Assembly: GCF_003352465.1 (NCBI RefSeq)
Contig: NZ_CP031153.1
Span: forward strand, 672,465-736,464
Origin: Kordia sp. SMS9
GTDB taxonomy: Bacteria; Bacteroidota; Bacteroidia; Flavobacteriales; Flavobacteriaceae
Reading direction: 5' to 3'
DNA: 64,000 bases
The notes under the pieces: model-generated
What the model was told of the DNA's origin: nothing
Seen by the model: only the letters and a program-made list of their open reading frames with translations
Database searches by the model: none
In this document: positions 44,932 to 54,111 of the stretch, piece after piece
Numbering within the stretch: position 1 is the stretch's first letter
Layout of the letters: each line of letters starts with the position of its first letter
Position numbers and translations under genes: made by a program

Positions 44932-45111
44932 ATGAAAAAGCATCAACCTTCTTTACATTCTTTAAAATTTAGAAAAACGAGTATTGCAAACTTGTACACC
45001 TTGCAAGGTGGCGGCAAACCAATTGTGAGTGACGAATCTTCTTGTTGTTCTGAGCCTCCAGTATGTCCACAAACCGTAACTACAAGACCTGACAGCTTGG
45101 CGGATGCGTAA
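44932..45111 (+). CDS. GG-leader precursor peptide 2a, 3 Cys
   Basis: 59 residues. Leader SLHSLKFRKTSIANLYTLQG with GGG at the junction; the short core SDESSCCSEPPVCPQTV has three cysteines including a CC pair. Starts 76 bp after the module-2 regulator. Too short for most gene finders. Confidence 0.72.
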   Translation: MKKHQPSLHSLKFRKTSIANLYTLQGGGKPIVSDESSCCSEPPVCPQTVTTRPDSLADA

Positions 45112-45235
45112 AAAAGCATTCCTTTTACAGTGAAAAATTGCACCGCTATTTTATAAAATGAATTTTGCTTTGATTGTTTTAAGCAAAAATCCAACCTAAT
45201 TTCATGGCATTAATCAACTTTAAAAACTCAATATC

Positions 45236-45397
45236 ATGAAAAAAAGAAATGTAAAAAGTTTAGCACTAAGTAAAAGATCAATTTCACGATTCAATACTGC
45301 ATGGATCAATGGTGGAGCATTACCATCTGATCAAGGAAGTTATCCGCCAAGTAAAGAAAAAGAATGGATGAGTCTTCCATATTCGCATTGTTGCTAG
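45236..45397 (+). CDS. GG-leader precursor peptide 2b, 2 Cys
   Basis: 53 residues. Leader KKRNVKSLALSKRSISRFNT, then WINGGA; the core ends SLPYSHCC with two adjacent C-terminal cysteines. It is the shortest of the series, located 124 bp after peptide 2a. Confidence 0.68.
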   Translation: MKKRNVKSLALSKRSISRFNTAWINGGALPSDQGSYPPSKEKEWMSLPYSHCC

Positions 45398-45432
45398 TCT
45401 CTAATTTATATCTAAACTAAAGTTTTACAATT

Positions 45433-45654
45433 ATGAAAAAAACAAGAATTAAGTTAAGCTTACACAAGCAAAGCATCTCAAACTTAAAAACAGGTGCTGT
45501 AAAAGGTGGAATTACAGGAACTACGTGTAACCTTACCAACAAATATTACGATACTTGCTACAGTGGATGTGTTCCAGGACCTACGTTTTGGGATTGCTTT
45601 ACCATAGGTCAAGGTTGCCCAGTAGAAAATACTGTTCGTGTATGCGATCATTAA
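45433..45654 (+). CDS. GG-leader precursor peptide 2c, 6 Cys
   Basis: 73 residues. Leader KKTRIKLSLHKQSISNLKTG, then VKGGI; the core has six cysteines (TTCNLTN, DTCYSGC, WDCF, GCPVE, VCDH). It begins 35 bp after peptide 2b, so both may be on one transcript, ended by the terminator at 45691. Confidence 0.75.
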   Translation: MKKTRIKLSLHKQSISNLKTGAVKGGITGTTCNLTNKYYDTCYSGCVPGPTFWDCFTIGQGCPVENTVRVCDH

Positions 45655-45690
45655 AAATTATCGAATCAAAATTAGTTTAACGACTATACG

Positions 45691-45730
45691 AAAGCCATTA
45701 TCAAAGTAATTTTTGGTAATGGCTTTTTTT
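45691..45730 (+). terminator. Terminator after peptide 2c
   Basis: AAAGCCATTA pairs with TAATGGCTTT around a 16-base loop, followed by a long T-run. Confidence 0.8.
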
Positions 45731-45738
45731 TAGATTAT

Positions 45739-45884
45739 ACCAATTTTACTATAAGAAGCGAAGTTGCTTTGGCATTATAGAACGCTGCGAATGTTTTGCA
45801 AAGCCTTAGCTACGGAAAATAGTCGCAAGGAAATAGAATGCTGAATGAACGAGCTTATTTGTTGCATCTGATAGTAAAATTGGT
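45739..45884. mobile_element. MITE-like element with perfect 14-bp terminal inverted repeats
   Basis: ACCAATTTTACTAT at the left end and ATAGTAAAATTGGT at the right end are exact inverted copies 146 bp apart. The interior has no open frame and contains short self-complementary stretches. The right end touches the stop codon of the LytTR gene. No transposase is seen nearby, so a non-autonomous element is the best guess. Confidence 0.55.
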
Positions 45885-46633
45885 TACATATCCAACCACT
45901 TCTTAAAATTGGTCGTGCGCTCGCGAGAAACGATAATTTGTTCTTCTTGTGATGGAGTCAACTTTAACAACAATCTGCTGTTAAAGTAACTGTGAATTTC
46001 CTGTACCGAATTCACCGAAACCATGTATTTTCGGTTGATACGAAAAAAGTGAATCGGATCGAGAATTTCTTCCAATTGATCAATGGTATATTCAATAGGA
46101 CATTTTTGACCGACATTTGTGTAGAGAAAAATCACGCCTTCATCCGCCATAAAATATGCGATATCTTCTACTTTATAGGTTTTGAATTGATTCCCAACTT
46201 TCACCATAAAACGACGTTTGTATTCTTTTGTGAATAAATGACGTAGTTTGTCAATATCGGTAGATTGCTGTCGATTGTCTATCGTTTCTGTGTATTTATT
46301 CAATGCTTTTTTAAGTTCTGATTTGTCAATCGGCTTCAACAAATAATCCAATCCGTTGTACTTAAATCCGCGAATGGCATATTCGTTATACGCCGTTGTA
46401 AAAATGATGGGCGGATGTTTTTCGAGTTTGTCAATAATATCAAAACCATATCCATCATTCAATTGAATGTCTAAAAAAATCAAATCGGGCAAATCGTTCG
46501 ATTGAAACCATTTGTAACCACTTTCTACCGAAGAAAGTTGTGCCAAAATTTCACAATCAGGTGCCAATTCTTCTATTAAATTTCGCAATCTTCTGGAAGC
46601 AATATCTTCGTCTTCTATAATAAGTGCTTTCAT
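45884..46633 (-). CDS. LytTR-family response regulator
   Basis: 249 residues. Receiver with EDED at 7-10, Asp55 in LIFLDIQLNDGYGF, FTTAYNEYAI and LLKPI. LytTR domain (~145-245) with DIAYFMADEGVIFLY and FFRINRKYMV. It overlaps the kinase gene by 4 bp and pairs with it (LytS/LytR type). The last codons border the MITE-like element. Confidence 0.94.
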   Translation of the reverse strand: MKALIIEDEDIASRRLRNLIEELAPDCEILAQLSSVESGYKWFQSNDLPDLIFLDIQLNDGYGFDIIDKLEKHPPIIFTTAYNEYAIRGFKYNGLDYLLKPIDKSELKKALNKYTETIDNRQQSTDIDKLRHLFTKEYKRRFMVKVGNQFKTYKVEDIAYFMADEGVIFLYTNVGQKCPIEYTIDQLEEILDPIHFFRINRKYMVSVNSVQEIHSYFNSRLLLKLTPSQEEQIIVSRERTTNFKKWLDM

Positions 46634-47721
46634 GCGTGTACAGTTTGTAAAGTTTCTTTTTGTTCTTGAATCAAATCGCTAGAAAGTAATGGCATCACGA
46701 CTTTAAATTGTGTTTCAGTTTCTTCGATTAACACTTCTTTTTTCGTGTAAAACGCATATCGCTTTTTAATATTTGCCAAACCTAATTGTGTAGATTCTTG
46801 CGAATCGGAACGTTTTCTGATGTTGTTTTGAACGATTAACACCTCATCTTTTGTAAAAATATCAATGGTAATCGGATGTTCTTTTGAATAGTAATTATGC
46901 TTCAACGCATTTTCCACCAACATTTGAATGGACAAGGTTGGAATGACAAATTTATGTGGCTTTGTATCAATTTTTGTGTGAATGGCAATCGCACCATCAT
47001 GACGTACTTTCATCATAAAAATAAACGAGTCTAAAAACTGCATTTCTTTCTCCAAACTCACTAAGTCACTTTCTCTATTGTCCAAAATATACCGATAACA
47101 ACTCGCCAAACGCGCTACAAAATCCGACGCCAAATCGCGATCTTCATACATAAGCGAGGTCAATGTGTTTAAACTATTAAACAAAAAATGTGGACTTATT
47201 TGACTTTTTAAAGAATTGTATTTCGAAGTCATCATTTCCTTTTTCAACAATTGCAAGGAACTTTCAATTTCCTTCTTTTCTTGTGTGGTTCTATAAAACT
47301 GATTAAAAATGGTCAATGAACCTGTTAACAATGCAGCGCGAAAAAAGTCAATTCGAAAACGCAACCACGATTTATCTGTTGGTAAATCGCAAATACCGTC
47401 TATTTCAAAAATTCCCACATAATAAATAATAGCGGCAACAGGCAACACAATCGCCATTGTTGTCAATAAAATTCGAATGCTACTTGAAACCGTTACGCTC
47501 GCGATGACCAATGATTTCTTTTCACGACGCATCAACCAATCGTTCACTTCCCAGGTAAGCATAAACAAGGTAAAGGCGGAGAAATAATAAAAAATAGCGG
47601 TATAATCTACCACAGGTTCGTCCATTTCATCATGATCAATCGTGAGTTTTACCAACAGAAAAACCACCGTGATAACAACGAATCGGAAGAGTAATTTTTT
47701 TAAATACGCCTTTTTGATCAT
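46630..47721 (-). CDS. LytS-type sensor histidine kinase
   Basis: 363 residues from ATG 47721. Four TM segments (~10-28, 40-60, 78-100 and 125-145) with no extracytoplasmic domain, then the His_kinase domain motif SPHFLFNSLNTLTSLMYED and an HATPase with LVENALKHNYYSKEHP. The layout is that of LytS/AgrC-like kinases that partner LytTR regulators. The open frame runs 28 codons further upstream without homology. Confidence 0.93.
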   Translation of the reverse strand: MIKKAYLKKLLFRFVVITVVFLLVKLTIDHDEMDEPVVDYTAIFYYFSAFTLFMLTWEVNDWLMRREKKSLVIASVTVSSSIRILLTTMAIVLPVAAIIYYVGIFEIDGICDLPTDKSWLRFRIDFFRAALLTGSLTIFNQFYRTTQEKKEIESSLQLLKKEMMTSKYNSLKSQISPHFLFNSLNTLTSLMYEDRDLASDFVARLASCYRYILDNRESDLVSLEKEMQFLDSFIFMMKVRHDGAIAIHTKIDTKPHKFVIPTLSIQMLVENALKHNYYSKEHPITIDIFTKDEVLIVQNNIRKRSDSQESTQLGLANIKKRYAFYTKKEVLIEETETQFKVVMPLLSSDLIQEQKETLQTVHA

Positions 47722-47968
47722 TTCTTTTGTACTTGTAAACTCAAATATAAGGAGATATTTATGGCTAAAATATCGCATGAAGGTTGAATTGTTAAAAAAA
47801 GCCATGAACTGTTACATTCCATGCTTTAATTGAAAAAATACTTTTTAAAGATGAAAATTTATAATTAAACACGCTGCAACACAATTCAATAGAAAATATC
47901 CCAACTCAGCACTTCTTCATTTTCAATATGATCAAAATCTATCAAATTTGATCAAAAACTAAGAAATC

Positions 47969-50350
47969 ATGAATAAATTAACCGTACTTTTTGTGCTTTG
48001 CTGTTCGTTTTGTATGGCACAAACCGGAATTATTAAAGGTAGAATTTTAGACAAACAATCCGAAACTCCACTTCCTGGCGCAACGATTGAATTATTAAAT
48101 ACTGAAAGTCCTGTTGGTGTTACTACGGACATGAATGGGTATTATACTATTGAAAATGTGCCCGTGGGACGACAAATCATTCGCGTAAGCTATATTGGTT
48201 TTGAGTCGATTACCATTCCGAATGTGGTGGTGACGACTGGAAAAGACGCTGTTGTCAACGTAAGTTTAGAAGAAGTTTTTGATCAGTTGGATGCGGTCGT
48301 TTTAGACACTCCAACCAATAAAGATCGCACCATTAATAAACTCGCTACGGTTTCTGCGCGACAGTTCAGTTTGGAAGAAGTAAACCGTTTTTCGGGCGGA
48401 CGAAGCGATGTTGGGCGTTTGGCAGCCAATTTTGCAGGCGTTTCTGCACCAGACGATAGTAGAAATGATATTGTAATTCGTGGTAACTCGCCCACAGGAT
48501 TGTTATGGCGTTTGGAAGGCATTCCCATTCCGAGTCCCAACCACTACTCTACGTTAGGAACTACGGGCGGACCTGTTTCTGCACTGAACACAAACATGTT
48601 ACGAAACTCAGATTTCCTCACCTCAGCCTTTCCTGCGGAATATGGAAACGCACTTGGTGGTGTGTTTGATTTAGGCTTCCGAAAAGGAAATATTGACAAT
48701 TATGAATATACCGCACAAGTAGGTGCCTTTACAGGAGTGGAAGCCATGGCAGAAGGTCCGCTAGGAAACAAACAAGGTTCATTTTTAGTCGCGGCGCGTT
48801 ATTCATTGGTCGGTTTGTTGGGTGTTGGTGCTGGTGGAACTTCCGCTACGCCAAATTATAGTGATATTTCATTCAATATAGATTTTGGTACTGGGAAATT
48901 TGGAAATTTAAGTGTATTTGGAATTCTTGGAAACTCTGATATTGAATTTCTGGGTGATGATATTGATGAAGACGACTTGTTTTCTGCGGAAGATGAAAAT
49001 GCTTTTGTAGAATCTGGTTTTGGTGTGATTGGATTGAATCACCGATTGAATATTGGTAGTAAAAGTTATTTGAAAACCATTGCTTCCGTGTCTACCTCTA
49101 CCAATACGTTTGAATCGGATCGTTTTATTAATAAAGATACGCCGCAAGAACGCATCATTCGGTATACAGAAGCAGATGACACGCAGAGTAGATTTACTTT
49201 TTCCACACTTTTTAATTCTAAATTAAGTAATAAAATTACCTTGAGAACAGGAGTTTTGTATGAGAATTTCAACATAGAATCCGTATTGCGTGATCGTGAA
49301 GAACAGCCTGACAACAACAACGACGGCGATCCAGATTTGTTTACATTCCGTGATACCGATGAGCGTTTCGGTTTATGGCAACCGTATATTCAAGGACAAT
49401 TTCGACTTACCAAAAAGTTAACCTTAAACGCTGGTTTGCATGCACAATACACCAACTTAAACTACCAGTTTGTGTTGGAGCCAAGAACTGCATTAAGTTA
49501 TAAAATAGCGCCCAAACACAGTTTAAACTTCGGTTTCGGAATTCATCATCAGCAAGCGCCGTTGCCATTATTATTTTTGAATGAAGAGATTAATGGCGAA
49601 CTCGTACAATCGAATATTGAGTTGGATTTTACCCGAAGTGCGCATTATGTGTTGGGCTATGATGTGCGAATTGCCAAAGGTTGGCGTGGAAAAGTGGAAG
49701 TGTATTACCAAGATATTGACAATGCAGCTGTTGAAGCATTTCCGTCGAGTTATTCTTCGTTGACCGAAGGAACCGATTTTGTGTTTGACAATGATCGTGT
49801 GTCGTTGACCAATGATGGAACCGGATACAATCAAGGATTGGAAATTACAGTTGAAAAATTCTTTAGTGATGGGTATTACGGTTTGTTGACTACTTCGCTG
49901 TTTGAAAGTAAATATGAAGGAAGCGACGGTATTGAACGCAACACGCCTTTTAACAACGGTTATGTATTTAATTTGTTGGCAGGACGTGAATTTGCGATTG
50001 GTCGCGAAAAGCAAAATGTATTGTTCTTTGATACGCGTGTTACGTTTGCTGGTGGACGTTATTTTACACCTGTTGATTTGGAGGCGTCACAACAAGCTGG
50101 TTATGAAGTGTTGCAAGAAGACATTGCGTTCAGTCAACAATATGACGATTATTTTCGTTGGGATTTAAAATTTGGAATCAAAATTAACAGTACCAAGAAA
50201 AAATTGTCACATCAATTTTACGTAGACTTTCAAAACGTGACCAATCAGGAGAATGTTTTTGTGCGTCGTTACAATCGTTTGACCAATAATGTAGATCAAG
50301 TGAATCAAATTGGATTTTTCCCAGATGTTGGGTATAGATTACAGTTTTAA
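47969..50350 (+). CDS. TonB-dependent receptor
   Basis: 793 residues. Signal peptide (1-17), carboxypeptidase-D-like domain (~19-105: LDKQSETPLPGATIELLNTE), plug (~130-230: NDIVIRGNSPTGLLWRLEGI) and barrel ending DVGYRLQF. The substrate is unknown; no SusD partner is encoded nearby. Divergent from the LytS/LytR pair across a 247-bp region. That region is often where such regulators act, but no site is identified. Confidence 0.92.
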   Translation: MNKLTVLFVLCCSFCMAQTGIIKGRILDKQSETPLPGATIELLNTESPVGVTTDMNGYYTIENVPVGRQIIRVSYIGFESITIPNVVVTTGKDAVVNVSLEEVFDQLDAVVLDTPTNKDRTINKLATVSARQFSLEEVNRFSGGRSDVGRLAANFAGVSAPDDSRNDIVIRGNSPTGLLWRLEGIPIPSPNHYSTLGTTGGPVSALNTNMLRNSDFLTSAFPAEYGNALGGVFDLGFRKGNIDNYEYTAQVGAFTGVEAMAEGPLGNKQGSFLVAARYSLVGLLGVGAGGTSATPNYSDISFNIDFGTGKFGNLSVFGILGNSDIEFLGDDIDEDDLFSAEDENAFVESGFGVIGLNHRLNIGSKSYLKTIASVSTSTNTFESDRFINKDTPQERIIRYTEADDTQSRFTFSTLFNSKLSNKITLRTGVLYENFNIESVLRDREEQPDNNNDGDPDLFTFRDTDERFGLWQPYIQGQFRLTKKLTLNAGLHAQYTNLNYQFVLEPRTALSYKIAPKHSLNFGFGIHHQQAPLPLLFLNEEINGELVQSNIELDFTRSAHYVLGYDVRIAKGWRGKVEVYYQDIDNAAVEAFPSSYSSLTEGTDFVFDNDRVSLTNDGTGYNQGLEITVEKFFSDGYYGLLTTSLFESKYEGSDGIERNTPFNNGYVFNLLAGREFAIGREKQNVLFFDTRVTFAGGRYFTPVDLEASQQAGYEVLQEDIAFSQQYDDYFRWDLKFGIKINSTKKKLSHQFYVDFQNVTNQENVFVRRYNRLTNNVDQVNQIGFFPDVGYRLQF

Positions 50351-50432
50351 AAAAGTTTGTTTATTTAATTAATTCTTGGAAACGTTTTGTTCTTATGAAT
50401 GAAGCGTTTCCTCACTATTTTAATTTTAGCTT

Positions 50433-50975
50433 ATGAAAAGACGCATTATTTTAGGAATTCTCGCTGTTATTATTTTTTTATTCATCTTTATCAATGTCCG
50501 AATGAACCAATCTGATCCCAATGTATTATTACCACAACTTGTAGAAATTGAGCAATATGTAGCATTTCGCAATAGCAGAAATCCAGCAATTTCCAAAGCT
50601 GATGTTGCTTGGCATTTGGATCATGTGTTGAAAACCATCAACAGAATTACAGAAGTTTTAGAAAATTCTGATCCGAAAGTGTATGAAGGTTCGTTTAATT
50701 TCACCAAAATGGCTTCACTTACCGCAGGATTCATCCCGAGAGGAAAAGTACAATCGCCACCAAGTGTACGTCCGCCAGCCATAATTGTTACAGATGACAT
50801 TTTAAAGCAATTAACCGAATCGCGAAAAAACATAGAAAAATTAAAGACTTTAGAAGCTACTACAAACTTCAATCATCCCATGTTTGGCATGTTGAACAAG
50901 GCGCAAACCATTCGGTTTTTGGAAGTACACACCAACCATCACTTAAAAATCATTTCTGACATTTTGAGACAATAA
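50433..50975 (+). CDS. DUF1569/DinB-like protein with N-terminal membrane anchor
   Basis: 180 residues. TM anchor (RRIILGILAVIIFLFIFINV), then a four-helix DinB-like bundle. The histidines that bind metal in this superfamily are seen in WHLDH (~62-66) and EVHTNHHLK (~168-175). Function unknown. It lies 82 bp after the TonB receptor gene, on the same strand. Confidence 0.82.
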   Translation: MKRRIILGILAVIIFLFIFINVRMNQSDPNVLLPQLVEIEQYVAFRNSRNPAISKADVAWHLDHVLKTINRITEVLENSDPKVYEGSFNFTKMASLTAGFIPRGKVQSPPSVRPPAIIVTDDILKQLTESRKNIEKLKTLEATTNFNHPMFGMLNKAQTIRFLEVHTNHHLKIISDILRQ

Positions 50976-51076
50976 GGAATTGTTAAAAAGCGAAGATTCC
51001 TGTACTTTTTTTATATATTGGGAGTTCATCATTACATTGTCATTCGCGTGACACGTATCTTTCTAATTGTTACCAC

Positions 51077-52774
51077 ATGAATTTTCGTTGTTATTTTAGT
51101 TTCTTGTTCTGTATATGTTTTGTTGGAACGTTGTTTTCGCAAGAGCGAGATTCGTTAGCTACGTATTCTTATGGAGAATTAAATAAACTTTTTTCTACGT
51201 TCAGATATAATGATCCTAAAACTGCAAAGTTATATGCAGATGCTACACTTAAAAAAGCAATTGCTGAAAAAAATACTACAGAGGAATACAATGCATACAT
51301 ACTTCAATCAAAATCTTTTGGATATTTAGGGAATTTACCTGAAGCACTAACACTTGCCGATAAATGTGTTGCATACGCAGAAGAACAGCAGGATATTGTT
51401 TTTTATGTAAAAGCGATTAAACGAAAAGGAACATTATATTACAATTTTGGAAAATACAATGAAGCTATTACCTATTATTTAAAGGTTGACTCTATTGCGC
51501 GAATTACAGAGAATAAAGACTATCAAGTATATGCAAATCAAAGCATTGCCTCGGTAAAGACTGTACTTGGCGATCATAAAAATGCTGCAAAGTTATTTTC
51601 GGTCAATGAAACGATATTAGAGCCTTTGAAAGACGATGCTCTGTACAGCTCAAGATATCTTAGCACCATTATTGGATTATGCTCTTCATATACATATTTC
51701 AATATTCCTAAGTCAGAAAAATATCTTTCAATAATCAAAGAGATCAGCACAAAATCTGGAGATAAAGATGCATTATCATACTATTATTCACTTAAAGGAA
51801 TAATTTCTTATTTGAAGAAGGAGCCTGAAGCTGCCATCAACACATTACACATTGCTGATAGTTTAGTTACCGAACTTGGAAGAAAGAGAAACTTATTTCC
51901 CATATATCGTTTTCAAGGAAAAGCCTATTATGATACTGGACAGTTTGAAAAAACAATAGATGTATATGAAAAAATCAAAACGTTACGAAAAGACATTAAG
52001 TTTGATCATTTCAAATATCAGGAAGTTATTGCAACATTAGCACTTAGTTATGACACGATTAATAATATAGAAAAGGCTATTGAAAACTTTACACTTGCGC
52101 AAGAGTTGGTAAAAGCAAATGATACGATTAAGCAAGCTATTAATTATGAAATCATCAATAAGTATGATAATAAAATTTTACAAGATAAGATTGATCAACT
52201 CGTCATTAGAAGCCAAAAAAAGGAACAACAGAATACTTCTTTAGTATATCTGAGTATTGGTTTAGTGATGTTACTTATCGTACTTTTTATAATTTATCAA
52301 AAAAATAAAACCAATAATCGCAAGAAATTTGAAACACTTGTTCAAAAATTAGAACAGGTTGAAGAAGAAGCAAGCAAAAAAACAAGCTTCAAAACAACGA
52401 AAGAAAAGAAAGTTCCAGACGAGAAGATAACACAAATTCTCAATAGCTTACAAAAGTTTGAAGATACACATGCATACTTGCATAAAAATACGAGTTTGAC
52501 TTCCGTTGCTAAAAAACTGCATACAAATACTTCATATTTATCCAAAACAATTAATACGTATAAAGAGCAATCTTTTAAAAATTATATTACCGAATTGAGA
52601 ATCAACTACGCATTGCAAAAACTAAAAAACGATCGACAATTTCGTTCGTATAGCATCAAAGGAATTTCGGAAGAATTAGGCTTTAAAAGTGAAGGTTCGT
52701 TCTCCAGAGCTTTCAAAGCACAAACAGGTATTTATCCTTCTTATTTTATTAAAAATATAACCGCTAATTCATAA
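51077..52774 (+). CDS. Membrane-anchored TPR-AraC regulator, module 3
   Basis: 565 residues. Signal peptide (1-22, ending TLFSQ), TPR-like region (~28-350), TM (~388-407, SIGLVMLLIVLFIIYQ), AraC HTH with SYSIKGISEELGFKSEG and FSRAFKAQTGIYPSYF. The start NFRCYFSFLFCICFVGTLFS parallels module 2 (NFRHYSSFFFFLIFVGNIIA). One GG-leader peptide follows 76 bp later, at the same spacing as in module 2. Confidence 0.9.
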   Translation: MNFRCYFSFLFCICFVGTLFSQERDSLATYSYGELNKLFSTFRYNDPKTAKLYADATLKKAIAEKNTTEEYNAYILQSKSFGYLGNLPEALTLADKCVAYAEEQQDIVFYVKAIKRKGTLYYNFGKYNEAITYYLKVDSIARITENKDYQVYANQSIASVKTVLGDHKNAAKLFSVNETILEPLKDDALYSSRYLSTIIGLCSSYTYFNIPKSEKYLSIIKEISTKSGDKDALSYYYSLKGIISYLKKEPEAAINTLHIADSLVTELGRKRNLFPIYRFQGKAYYDTGQFEKTIDVYEKIKTLRKDIKFDHFKYQEVIATLALSYDTINNIEKAIENFTLAQELVKANDTIKQAINYEIINKYDNKILQDKIDQLVIRSQKKEQQNTSLVYLSIGLVMLLIVLFIIYQKNKTNNRKKFETLVQKLEQVEEEASKKTSFKTTKEKKVPDEKITQILNSLQKFEDTHAYLHKNTSLTSVAKKLHTNTSYLSKTINTYKEQSFKNYITELRINYALQKLKNDRQFRSYSIKGISEELGFKSEGSFSRAFKAQTGIYPSYFIKNITANS

Positions 52775-52850
52775 ACCAAAGGTGTTAATTTTAGGCTTCA
52801 GTCCTTTTGTTTACTATATTTCAGCTATTAAAACATAAAATCGAAATATG

Positions 52851-53027
52851 ATGAAAAACAAAAAAGAAATGTCTATCAGGCTACGAAAAAGAAGTATTGC
52901 AAATTTAAGTTTAGTAAAAGGAGGACATGACACAACACCTGGAGAATCTCACGGTTGTACAGGACCGAAACAATGTCCTACAACCATTGATCCAAGAGCG
53001 GATGATTTTCAATCTAATGACTGCTAA
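52851..53027 (+). CDS. GG-leader precursor peptide 3a, 3 Cys
   Basis: 58 residues from ATG 52851 (an ATG at 52848 is equally possible). Leader KEMSIRLRKRSIANLSLVKG, then GGH. The core has three cysteines (HGC, KQC, NDC) and ends in Cys. It is too short for most gene finders. A terminator follows at 53087. Confidence 0.72.
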   Translation: MKNKKEMSIRLRKRSIANLSLVKGGHDTTPGESHGCTGPKQCPTTIDPRADDFQSNDC

Positions 53028-53047
53028 AATGCACGAATCAAAAACAT

Positions 53048-53161
53048 CCAGTTCATAAACCGAAACTATAGAAACTAGTTTCTGACAAAAATCCATTTTA
53101 ATTCAACTCAGAATTGAAATGGATTTTTTAGTGTTATCAAATAACCTCCAGTTCATAAACC
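53048..53161. repeat. Direct repeat CCAGTTCATAAACC, exactly 100 bp apart
   Basis: Copies at 53048-53061 and 53148-53161. The second continues ATAAACCAAAGG, which also occurs right after the module-3 regulator stop (52771-52782). This suggests duplicated non-coding flanks, perhaps a remnant of a lost peptide gene. Confidence 0.5.
53087..53129 (+). terminator. Terminator after peptide 3a
   Basis: AAAATCCATTT pairs with AAATGGATTTT, with an inner AATTC/GAATT stem and a T-run after it. Confidence 0.82.
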
Positions 53162-53265
53162 AAAGGGTATTTATGTTGTTTTCCTATGTTTAGGCAGTTA
53201 ATTTCACCTCCAAAATACAGCGTTTGGTGCGCTATTAAAAAAATATGAATCAATTAATATAACAG

Positions 53266-54042
53266 ATGAAAAAAAGCAAGCTAAAACTACGTATCCTAGT
53301 CGTTTTTATCATTACCAGTCTATATGCCTGTACTCCTGACAACAACACTGAAGAAACGATAATTCCGGCAAACACCACAAAAATTGCTAGAATTGAACTC
53401 ACCAGAACAGATTCTCAAGAAATTGAAGAAACCTACGATTTTGAATACCAAAACAACAAATTGCAAAAAATGACCTTAAATGAGTATGTAAGTAATACGG
53501 TTGTGTCGTTTGAGTCTAATTATTTTTACACCGATGACATTTTAACACAAATCAATAACGCGCCAGTTAGCTACGACGGAAATACGCTAACAATTACTGG
53601 AGAAGACGAACAAGAGATTTTATTTTTCAATGATAATATGCAAATAGAAAAAATAGAACTCTATTACAGATATGCCACGATATTAGAATTAGATGCGATA
53701 TTTTACTTTACCTATGATGCCGCTGGAAATATCATAAGAAACGATACGCATAATGCAAACGACGAACTACTTTGGTATGCTATTTTTGAATATGATTCGA
53801 AACAAAATCCTTTACAAAATATACAATATCCAGTAAAGCAATTACTATACAGTGAGTTTTTTGGTGGGAATGAAAACAATCCTATTAGCCGAAAAGAATT
53901 TAACAATAACGGAGAATTACAAGAAGAATTTATCTACGAATATCAATACAATGCCAATGATTTCCCTGTAGAAATGAAAATTACATATATCAATCCATTA
54001 GGAACATTTATTTCCTATGAATATTTCACATACGATGAGTAA
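53266..54042 (+). CDS. Lipoprotein with YD-repeat-like strands
   Basis: 258 residues. Lipobox SLYAC (Cys22) after a Lys-rich N-terminus. The mature part has repeating beta units such as YDFEYQNNKLQKMTLNE, FTYDAAGNIIRNDTH and EFIYEYQYNANDFPVEMKIT, as in RHS/YD-like lipoproteins of Bacteroidota. Surface or periplasmic; function unknown. It follows the module-3 peptide by 238 bp with a terminator between, so it is independent. Confidence 0.8.
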   Translation: MKKSKLKLRILVVFIITSLYACTPDNNTEETIIPANTTKIARIELTRTDSQEIEETYDFEYQNNKLQKMTLNEYVSNTVVSFESNYFYTDDILTQINNAPVSYDGNTLTITGEDEQEILFFNDNMQIEKIELYYRYATILELDAIFYFTYDAAGNIIRNDTHNANDELLWYAIFEYDSKQNPLQNIQYPVKQLLYSEFFGGNENNPISRKEFNNNGELQEEFIYEYQYNANDFPVEMKITYINPLGTFISYEYFTYDE

Positions 54043-54111
54043 TTAGTTAGTTGAATATTGCAAGATTACCTCACGTAAAAGGCGCTTCAATTGGTTTTGA
54101 AGCGTCTTCTT

